64,000 bases of DNA, taken from positions 682,001 through 746,000 of the forward strand of contig NZ_LWLN01000001.1 in the NCBI RefSeq assembly GCF_001953745.1, in the 5' to 3' direction. Source of the stretch: Natrinema saccharevitans (GTDB taxonomy: Archaea > Halobacteriota > Halobacteria > Halobacteriales > Natrialbaceae). Numbering within the stretch: the stretch's first letter is position 1; every line of letters starts with the position of its first letter. Both the position numbers and the translations under genes were made by a program. Positions 17,506-24,539 of this stretch are shown here, piece by piece. Under the pieces are notes generated by a model, which was not told the origin of the DNA, ran no database searches, and saw nothing but the letters and a program-made list of their open reading frames with translations.

Positions 17506-18315
17506 CTACTCGCGGACCAGATCACGCAGGCGGGGGAGCGCCTCGGTCACGTCCTCGCGGACGACCGCGGCGGCGACGTCGTCACACGGGGTCGACTCGA
17601 GGTTGACGATCCCCACCGTCGCGCCGGTCGAAGCGGCCAGCCGTGGCAGCGACGCGGCGGGTTCGACGACCAGCGAGGAGCCGATCGCGAGGAAGGCGTC
17701 GCTCGCGCGCGCGAGCGACCGCGCCCGCTGGAGGACCGCACCGGGCAACTGCTCGCCGAAGAGGACCACGTCGGGTTTGAACACGCCGCCGCAGTCGCAG
17801 GTCGGCGGCAGTTCGCCGCCGGCCGCCCGATCGAAGATCTGGTCGCCGTCCTTGCGTTTCCCGCAGTCCGTACAGCGGACCCGCTGGGAGTTGCCGTGTA
17901 ACTCGAGGACCGTCGGCTCGCCGGCGACCGGCGCGTCTGAATCGCCGTCCGTTCCGGCGTCGTCCCCCTCGCCGACCGCCGCCGCGGCGTCGCCGTGGAG
18001 CCCGTCCGTGTTCTGGGTCAGGACCGCCTCGAGGAGGCCGTCCCGTTCCATCGCGGCCAGCGCCTCGTGGGCCGCGTTCGGCTCGAAATCCCCGTCGAAC
18101 ATCGCCCGCTGGAGGTCGACTCGATCGGCCCAGAACCCCTCGGGATCGCGCTGGAATCGGCCGTACGCGAACTGCCCCTGGTCGAACCGTTCCCAGACGC
18201 CGTCGTCGCCCCGGAACGTCGGCACGCCAGACGGCGCGGAGATTCCCGCACCGGTGAAGGCGACGGCGGTGTCCGCGTTCCGAACGGCGGTCGCGAGTCG
18301 CTCGACGTTATCCAT
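17506..18315 (-). CDS. Sir2-family NAD-dependent protein deacylase
   Basis: A 269-residue sirtuin. Rossmann-type NAD site TGAGISAPSGVPTFRG (about residues 21-36), QNTDGLH, catalytic His in LELHGN, a four-Cys zinc site (CTDCGKR and CDCGG) and GSSLVVEPA. Sirtuins remove acyl groups from lysines at the cost of NAD+. An unusual Asp/Gly-rich insert of about 25 residues lies between NTDGLH and LELHGN; it probably forms a surface loop. The start ATG at 18315 is standard. The gene lies between two HTH_10 regulators but is not obviously co-transcribed with either. Confidence 0.92.
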   Translation of the reverse strand: MDNVERLATAVRNADTAVAFTGAGISAPSGVPTFRGDDGVWERFDQGQFAYGRFQRDPEGFWADRVDLQRAMFDGDFEPNAAHEALAAMERDGLLEAVLTQNTDGLHGDAAAAVGEGDDAGTDGDSDAPVAGEPTVLELHGNSQRVRCTDCGKRKDGDQIFDRAAGGELPPTCDCGGVFKPDVVLFGEQLPGAVLQRARSLARASDAFLAIGSSLVVEPAASLPRLAASTGATVGIVNLESTPCDDVAAAVVREDVTEALPRLRDLVRE

Positions 18316-18366
18316 ATCGAGAGAGCGACGGGCGATGGATAAAAGCGAGGCGGATCAGCCACTCGA

Positions 18367-19035
18367 CTATCGCACCGTCGACGTGTATCTGGCGGCCAGC
18401 GTCGCTTCGATCCGCTGGAGGTGTTCGCTGACGGTACCCGGCGCGAGATCGAGTTTCTCGGCCAGTTTCCGGTGGGTCGTCTCGCGTGGCACCTCGTAGT
18501 ACCCCTCGCTGACGGCGAGGTCGAATAGTTCCTGCTGGCGGGCGGTCAGCGTCGGCGCGGAGCTGCCACCGCTGGGATCGTACTCGCCCAGCCGCTGAAG
18601 GTCGACGTCGACCCCTTCGGGTAACGCCGCCGCAGCGCGCTGGAGCGCCCGGCTCGTCCCGAGCGCCGTCACCTCGAGTCCGCGAGCGGCGTCGGTGTCG
18701 ACGTATGTCATCGGCCAGTCGAGGACGATTTCGTGCTCGCGGAGGATCGACAGCAGGTCGTCGACTGGCTCGACGATTTGGCACTTCACGTAGGCGACGC
18801 CGCGGCCGTCCGCGCCGGCGACGTCGTACTCGAGTGCCTCCGGACTGTCGGCGAGCAACGCGCGGGCCCGGTCGAGGTCGCCACGGAGCGCGAGGAGTTC
18901 GACGTACCGCCGTTCGTGGATCGGATTCAGGTAGCGAACCGCCTCGATCGTGACCGCGTCGCTGCGGCTGAAGTGGTCGTCGATCGCGTTGAGCCGGCCG
19001 TCGGCCCACGTTAGCACCATCGTAGCGTATCTCAT
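18367..19035 (-). CDS. Bacterio-opsin-activator-type HTH regulator
   Basis: A 222-residue protein from the ATG at 19035. The first part (MRYATMVLTWADGRLNAIDDHF, then PIHERRYVELLALRGDLDRARALL) resembles the sensor half of haloarchaeal Bat-like regulators and the C-terminus TLTARQQELFDLAVSEGYYEVPRE with APGTVSEHLQRIEATL is an HTH_10 DNA-binding domain. It is divergent from the P450 gene at 19183, so it may control that gene; this is inference from position. The open frame continues far upstream, through and beyond the divergent P450 gene, but that is antisense to real genes. Confidence 0.82.
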   Translation of the reverse strand: MRYATMVLTWADGRLNAIDDHFSRSDAVTIEAVRYLNPIHERRYVELLALRGDLDRARALLADSPEALEYDVAGADGRGVAYVKCQIVEPVDDLLSILREHEIVLDWPMTYVDTDAARGLEVTALGTSRALQRAAAALPEGVDVDLQRLGEYDPSGGSSAPTLTARQQELFDLAVSEGYYEVPRETTHRKLAEKLDLAPGTVSEHLQRIEATLAARYTSTVR

Positions 19036-19182
19036 CGCCGACCACCGCCAGTGTCGTGGTTCAGCGCGTTCGAGATCGAAGAGGTGGACGAACGCATAGC
19101 GGTCCGTATCGGCCCTCAGTTTAAAAACACCTAGCATACTCGCCCATACGGAAAGGTGGCCGGAGATCCTCCTTCCAGACGA

Positions 19183-20529
19183 ATGCGCCACGACACATCT
19201 GCGACCGCTGACGGCTATCCGACGGGACCGGACGGACTTCCGCTGCTCGGCAATCAGGTCGCGTTCCTCCGCGATCCGTACGGCTTCATGACGCGAACCG
19301 CCCGAGAGTACGGCGATATCGCCTCTTGGAAGGATCCCGAGGGCCGGGTCTACCAGCTGAACCACCCCGACTACATCGAACACGTACTCGTCCAGAACAA
19401 CGAGAACTACGTCAAAGGCGAACGCTTCCAGGACGTCCTCGGGCCGCTGACCGGTAACGGCATCCTCAACAGCGAGGGCGCGGTCTGGCGGCGCAACCGC
19501 CACCTGATCCAGCCCGCGTTCCATCCTGACCGGATTCAGGAGTACGCGACGATGATGACCGAGTTCACCGGAGAGGCCCTCGAATCGTGGGACGACGGCC
19601 AGACGCGGCTCGTCCACGAGGACATGATGGAGGTGACGCTGAAGATCGTGTCCCGGGCGCTTTTCGGTGTCGACGTCGACGATCACGTCGACACCATCGG
19701 CTCGGCGCTCGAGCGGTTCATGAAAGCCTCCGAGAGCCTCTCGAACTACGTCCTGCCTCCGAAGGTTCCGACGCCGGCCAGACGGCAAATCCAGCGCGCT
19801 CGCGAAGACCTCGACGAAGTCGTCTACCGGCTGATCGAACAACGGCGGACCAACCCGACGGATCACGACGTCATCTCGAAACTGCTCGAGGCGACCGACG
19901 ACCGCGGTACCGGGATGTCGGACGAGCAGATCCGGGACGAGGTGGTCACGCTGTTGCTGGCCGGCCACGAGACGACGGCGCTGTCGCTGACGCTGACGAT
20001 GTATCTCCTCTCGCGGAATCCGCACGTCGAGCAACGGCTCGTCGCGGAACTCGAGGATGTCCTCGGCGACCGGACGCCGACGATGGACGATCTCTCGGAG
20101 CTTCCCTATACCGAACGCGTCGTCAAGGAGTCGATGCGACTCTATCCGCCCGTGCCGGGAATCGTCCGCGAACCGGTCAAACCGGACGTCATCGACGGCT
20201 ACGAGATCGAACCGGGATCGACCGTCCGGATGCACCAGTGGGTCGTCCACCGCGATCACCGGTGGTACGACGATCCGCTCGCGTTCCGGCCGGATCGCTG
20301 GACCGACGACCTCGAAAGCGAACTCCCGAAACTGGCGTACTTCCCGTTTGCGGCGGGTCCGCGTCGCTGTATCGGCGACCGCTTCGCGATGCTCGAGGCA
20401 CGGCTCATCCTCGCGATGGTCTACCGCGACTACCACCTCGAACTCGTCCCCGGGACGGACCTGGACCTGATGGCGACGGTGACCGCGCGGCCGAAACACG
20501 AGATTCCGATGACTGTCCACGAGCGGTGA
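19183..20529 (+). CDS. Cytochrome P450
   Basis: A 448-residue cytochrome P450. It shows LLAGHETTALSLT (I-helix oxygen-activation motif), ESMRLYPPVPG (ExxR of the K helix), FRPDRWTDD (PERF region) and the haem-ligand loop FPFAAGPRRCIGDRFAMLEA with the axial Cys. It inserts one oxygen atom into an organic substrate; nearby redox partners are not evident. Two possible starts exist, at 19156 and 19183; I prefer 19183 (MRHDTSATADG). It is divergent from an HTH_10 regulator. Confidence 0.93.
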   Translation: MRHDTSATADGYPTGPDGLPLLGNQVAFLRDPYGFMTRTAREYGDIASWKDPEGRVYQLNHPDYIEHVLVQNNENYVKGERFQDVLGPLTGNGILNSEGAVWRRNRHLIQPAFHPDRIQEYATMMTEFTGEALESWDDGQTRLVHEDMMEVTLKIVSRALFGVDVDDHVDTIGSALERFMKASESLSNYVLPPKVPTPARRQIQRAREDLDEVVYRLIEQRRTNPTDHDVISKLLEATDDRGTGMSDEQIRDEVVTLLLAGHETTALSLTLTMYLLSRNPHVEQRLVAELEDVLGDRTPTMDDLSELPYTERVVKESMRLYPPVPGIVREPVKPDVIDGYEIEPGSTVRMHQWVVHRDHRWYDDPLAFRPDRWTDDLESELPKLAYFPFAAGPRRCIGDRFAMLEARLILAMVYRDYHLELVPGTDLDLMATVTARPKHEIPMTVHER

Positions 20530-20619
20530 CGAGACCGGCATCGTTCGCGCACTCACGGACACCGGCTGCCGCGAGTCCGAACGGCTGGGCTTAAGTTGTA
20601 CCTGCGTGAATCGAGTGGT

Positions 20620-21924
20620 ATGCAGGACAGAACCTACACGGCCGACGCCGAGCCGGGCGACCACGTCACCGTCGCCGGCTGGGTCCACGAGATCCGCGAC
20701 CTCGGCGGGATCGCCTTCCTGATTCTCCGGGACACCACCGGAAAGATCCAGATCAAGTTCGAGAAAGACGAGATGGATGACGATCTCGTCGAGACGGGAC
20801 TCGACGTTTCCCGCGAGAGCGTCATCCAGGTCTCCGGCGACGTCGAGGAGGAGCCCCGCGCGCCGACCGGCGTCGAGGTCACACCCGAGTCGCTCGAGGT
20901 CGTCGCTCCCGCCGACCCCGAACTGCCGCTCGATCCGTCCGGGAAGGTCGACGCCGACCTCTCGACGCGACTGGACAACCGTACCCTCGACCTGCGCAAG
21001 GACGAGGTCCAGACGGTCTTCGAAATCCGTTCGGACGTGCTGCGTGCGGTCCGCGACCAGTTCCGCGACTACGACTGTACGGAGATCAACACGCCGAAGA
21101 TCGTCGCGACGGGGACCGAAGGCGGGACGGAACTGTTCCCGATCACCTACTTCGGAGAGGAGGCCTTCATGAACCAGTCGCCACAGCTGTTCAAGCAACT
21201 GGTCGCCGGCTCGAACGTCGAGCGGGTCTTCGAGATCGGCCCGATCTTCCGCGCGGAGGAACACAACACGCCGCGGCACTTGAACGAGGCCACCTCGATC
21301 GACTTCGAGGGCGCGTTCTGTGACCACACCGACGCCATGGACGTCGCCGAAGGCATCGTCAAAGCTGCCTACGAGTCCGTGCAGGAGAACTTCGGCGACC
21401 GACTCGAGGACCTCGACCTCGCCGCGGAGTTCGAAGTCCCCGAGGGTGACTTCCCGCGTATCAGCTACGAGGACGCCATCGAGCGCATCAACGCCACGGG
21501 CGAACTCGACGAACAGCTCGTCTGGGGCGACGACCTCTCGACGCCGGCCGAGGAAGCCCTCGGACAGGACGTCGGCGGCCACTACTTCATCACCGACTGG
21601 CCCAGCGAGATCAAGCCCTTCTACATCAAGGACCACGACGACGATCCGCAGCTCTCGACCGGCTTCGACCTGATGCACCCGCGGATGGAACTGGTCTCGG
21701 GCGGCCAGCGCGAACACCGCCACGAGAAGCTCATCGAGGGCTTCGAACAGCAGGGGCTCGACCCCGACCAGTTCGAGTACTACACCAAGATGTTCAAGTA
21801 CGGCATGCCGCCCCACGCCGGCTTCGGCCTCGGCGGCGAGCGCCTGCTCATGACCATCCTCGGACTGGACAACATCCGGGAAGCGGTTCTCTTCCCGCGA
21901 GATCGCCAGAGACTGAGTCCGTAG
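20620..21924 (+). CDS. aspS: Aspartate--tRNA ligase (archaeal type)
   Basis: A 434-residue class II synthetase. N-terminal OB-fold anticodon-binding domain ([26 protein letters not shown]), then the catalytic domain with motif 1 region [35 protein letters not shown], motif 2 [21 protein letters not shown] and motif 3 [20 protein letters not shown] ending [11 protein letters not shown]. It charges tRNA-Asp; whether it also charges tRNA-Asn cannot be read safely. The ATG at 20620 lies about 28 nt after a TTAAG box, fitting a near-leaderless transcript. Confidence 0.95.
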   Translation: MQDRTYTADAEPGDHVTVAGWVHEIRDLGGIAFLILRDTTGKIQIKFEKDEMDDDLVETGLDVSRESVIQVSGDVEEEPRAPTGVEVTPESLEVVAPADPELPLDPSGKVDADLSTRLDNRTLDLRKDEVQTVFEIRSDVLRAVRDQFRDYDCTEINTPKIVATGTEGGTELFPITYFGEEAFMNQSPQLFKQLVAGSNVERVFEIGPIFRAEEHNTPRHLNEATSIDFEGAFCDHTDAMDVAEGIVKAAYESVQENFGDRLEDLDLAAEFEVPEGDFPRISYEDAIERINATGELDEQLVWGDDLSTPAEEALGQDVGGHYFITDWPSEIKPFYIKDHDDDPQLSTGFDLMHPRMELVSGGQREHRHEKLIEGFEQQGLDPDQFEYYTKMFKYGMPPHAGFGLGGERLLMTILGLDNIREAVLFPRDRQRLSP

Positions 21925-22056
21925 GACGACGTCTCTGGGAGCGCGTGGAAACCACGAGCGCGTAGCGCGAGTCGGTTTCCTCGAGATCGCCAGCGTCCGT
22001 CGCCGTAGGCGACAGACCTGAGCACCAGCAAGACTCCCGCGTTGCTCAAGTCTTGC
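21909..22056. repeat. Cluster of four hairpins downstream of aspS
   Basis: Four perfect inverted repeats follow one another: AGAGAC/GTCTCT (21909-21936, spanning the aspS stop), GGAAACC/GGTTTCC (21947-21980) enclosing GCGC-GTA-GCGC, GTCGCC-GTA-GGCGAC (21999-22013) and GCAAGACT/AGTCTTGC (22028-22056). No gene fits the 237 nt between aspS and the next gene. It may be a 3' UTR structure, a terminator region or a small RNA. Confidence 0.55.
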
Positions 22057-22161
22057 GTGATCGGCAACGTCTGACGCGCTTCGAGCGAGCGCGAACGGTC
22101 TCGAGTCCGCAGCCTCGAGCCAGTACTTCTCACGGCGGCCGACTCGTGAGCGTCAGCTTTC

Positions 22162-23010
22162 CTACTTGTCGCCGCTGCTGCCGTCGCAGGAGCCGCTGTT
22201 AATGGCAGCTGCCAGATCCGAACCGACGGCGTCGTCGCCGAGGTACGCCAGGTGACTGCCGACGCTGTCGGTCACGTCGACGTCGGCGTAGTTCGAAGCG
22301 GGGTCACAGCCCGCGCCCTCGGTACCCAAGGCGGTGTCGCCGAAGCCGCCGTAGGCCGACCCGACCGTCGAGTCGTTCTCGGAGTGATAGTTCCGGACCT
22401 CACAGGCGTTTCCGAGGCCCGGATTCCACGGATCGCCACAGATCTCGGAGCCGTCGGCGGCCGTTCCGAGACCGGCGACGGTCTCGATCTCGTACCCGCT
22501 GCCGAGTTTGGCCGCCGTCCAGTAGACGCAGCGACCGCCCAGCGAGTGACCGACGAGACGGACGTTCCCGCCGCCGGCGTCGGAGAAGTCCTCGACGAGG
22601 CCGGCGACGACTCCGCCGACGTCCTCGGTGTCGCCTTCGGCACCGAAGTAGTTGAGCGTGGTGGCTGGCCACTCGATCGCGACGGTCTCGTCGGGCGTAT
22701 AGCCGCCGGCAACGAGCGAGTCCCTGACGTCGGTGGCCTGACTCGAGACGGTGGTATCGCCGAACCAGCCGTGGATGAAGACCAGCAGTTCATCCGTGAC
22801 CGGCAGGTCGCCGTCGGCGCTCCAGCCGAACCAGCCGTCGTCGACCTCGATCGTGTCCGGGCCGAGGAACTGTGCGGACGCCGAGCCGGAGGCGGCGGCC
22901 AGTCCCGCACCGCCGATCAGCGTCGTGCCGGCGGCCTTGAGGAGCGTCCGTCGGTCGGTCGTCGCTTCAGTCGCGGTCCGGCCCCCGTCGAGGGTGTCAT
23001 TGTCCGTCAT
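22162..23010 (-). CDS. Tat-exported alpha/beta hydrolase (lipase/esterase-like)
   Basis: A 282-residue secreted protein. The N-terminus carries a twin-arginine signal (DRRTLLKAAGTTLIGGAG, then an Ala/Ser-rich cleavage region ending ASAQF). The mature part has FIHGWFGDT and the nucleophile elbow VRLVGHSLGGRCVYW (GxSxG), which marks a lipase-like alpha/beta hydrolase; a late His in DSVGSHLAYLG could be catalytic. Four to five Cys in the mature part may form disulfides. The start is placed at the ATG at 23010. The substrate is probably a lipid or ester outside the cell. Confidence 0.85.
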   Translation of the reverse strand: MTDNDTLDGGRTATEATTDRRTLLKAAGTTLIGGAGLAAASGSASAQFLGPDTIEVDDGWFGWSADGDLPVTDELLVFIHGWFGDTTVSSQATDVRDSLVAGGYTPDETVAIEWPATTLNYFGAEGDTEDVGGVVAGLVEDFSDAGGGNVRLVGHSLGGRCVYWTAAKLGSGYEIETVAGLGTAADGSEICGDPWNPGLGNACEVRNYHSENDSTVGSAYGGFGDTALGTEGAGCDPASNYADVDVTDSVGSHLAYLGDDAVGSDLAAAINSGSCDGSSGDK

Positions 23011-23252
23011 GACGTTTCGGTACTTCCACGAACCGATGATTGTAGATTGCTGCTCTATACAGAGCGTATTCAAGACCTAGCAGCCGTTTACCCATCGACG
23101 CGGACGGTCGAGATCGCGGTTCGCGTTCGGACGCCCGGGTCCGTCGGCACCACCCACGGTCGGCGATTTCGTTCGACGGGGAGCCGACGCAGAGGGCCCG
23201 TGCGGGCGCGAACCTGCAAGGTTATATCGTTCGGGCAGAAAGCGGGGGCGTA

Positions 23253-24080
23253 ATGCGCGAGGAGGCGACGGCGTTCGTTCCCGGCCACGTCACGGGCTTT
23301 TTCAGTACCCACCCGGACGACGACCCGACGAAGGCGGGCTCACGGGGCGCGGGACTGACGCTTACGGACGGTGTCGAGGTAACGGTCGAACGAGCGGCGG
23401 CGACGACGGTCTTCCTCGACGACGTCGAGATCGAGATCGAACCGGTCGAGACCGTCCTCGAGACGCTCGGCGTGACCGCTCGGATCGACGCGACCTCGGA
23501 GCTGCCGATCGGGTCCGGGTTCGGCGTCTCGGGGGCGATGGCGCTCGGAACGGCGCTGGCCGCGAACCGCGTGTTCGGCTGCAAGCTCTCGATGAACGAA
23601 CTCGTCACGATCGCTCACGGGGCCGAGGTACAGGCCGGGACGGGGCTGGGCGACGTCGTCGCACAGGCCCACGGCGGCGTCCCGATCCGCCTCGAGCCGG
23701 GGGGCCCGCAGGACAACAAACTCGATGCCATCCCCGCCCGGGCGCGCGTCGAGTACGTTACCTTCGGCGAACTGTCGACGGCCGACGTTCTCTCGGGCGA
23801 TACCGAGCAGTTGACCGCGGCTGGACAGGAGGCGCTCTCCCGCGTCGTCGAGGAGCCGACGCTGCTGTCTTTTATGTACGCCTCGCGGCTGTTCGCCCGC
23901 GACGCCGAGTTGCTGACCGATCGGGTCCGCGAGACGATCGCCGAGGTGTCGGACGCCGACGGGCAGGCCTCGATGGCGATGCTCGGCGAGACGGTCTTCG
24001 CGCTCGGGACCGGCCTCTCCGATGCCGGCTACGAACCGTCGGTCTGTGCGACCCACCCTGCCGGTGCGGTTTTGAAGTGA
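23253..24080 (+). CDS. Pantoate kinase (archaeal CoA biosynthesis)
   Basis: A 275-residue GHMP-family kinase. N-terminus MREEATAFVPGHVTGFFSTH, glycine-rich ATP loop ELPIGSGFGVSGAMALGTAL (typical PxxxGxGxSxA pattern) and AEVQAGTGLGDVVAQAHGG fit archaeal pantoate kinase, which phosphorylates pantoate to 4-phosphopantoate. The partner enzyme, 4-phosphopantoate--beta-alanine ligase, is encoded at 27570, on the same strand, with one gene between. A TTATAT box (23222-23227) lies about 28 nt before the ATG, so the transcript is probably leaderless. Confidence 0.9.
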   Translation: MREEATAFVPGHVTGFFSTHPDDDPTKAGSRGAGLTLTDGVEVTVERAAATTVFLDDVEIEIEPVETVLETLGVTARIDATSELPIGSGFGVSGAMALGTALAANRVFGCKLSMNELVTIAHGAEVQAGTGLGDVVAQAHGGVPIRLEPGGPQDNKLDAIPARARVEYVTFGELSTADVLSGDTEQLTAAGQEALSRVVEEPTLLSFMYASRLFARDAELLTDRVRETIAEVSDADGQASMAMLGETVFALGTGLSDAGYEPSVCATHPAGAVLK

Positions 24081-24539
24081 GCCGGACGCTGGCACTGCGG
24101 CGGTCGGTCGCTGTTGCTCTCCGGTGAGTGTCGCGTCCGCAAGGGGAAAAGCGTCCACGCTCCGTCGACGGCGTCGGAGCCTTGTTACCGACCCTCCGTG
24201 CAGTTCGTCGTATTTAAGTGCAGGACACCTATGTCAACTAGTATATTTTTATGCCGAGAAATCGCAGGAAGGCGAAACGAATCCGTCTCGCTTTTGGAGA
24301 TTGACCGTCGATGGGGGAGCGTGACCGCCGGTCGTTCCATCGATGAACGTGGTATGTGCGGGTCTTAGAACCCGTCTCAGGCTATCTCCTACCGTTCCAT
24401 CGTCTCGAGAGTGAGCGGCCGACGCCGGCGATCGACCGGTCGATTTCGCTGAGAGCGTCGGTCACGGGAAATACCAAAAGCGAAAACATTGGCCAAAAAT
24501 TTATTATGGTACGTTCGAGTTATCGGGCCAAGTTTCGAA
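24081..24539. other. Intergenic region with no convincing gene
   Basis: These 459 nt are less GC-rich than the flanking genes. I see plus-strand TATA-like stretches at about 24210 (TATTTAAG) and 24500 (AAATTTATTA, about 37 nt before the ATG at 24540) and a short inverted repeat CGGGT/ACCCG near 24358-24374. Small ORFs of up to about 44 codons are present but have poor composition, so none is called. Confidence 0.4.

Noticed and set aside
19036-21816. Upstream part of the very long minus-strand frame ahead of the HTH regulator
   Set aside because: It runs antisense through P450 and aspS; only the part from 19035 down has the regulator domains.
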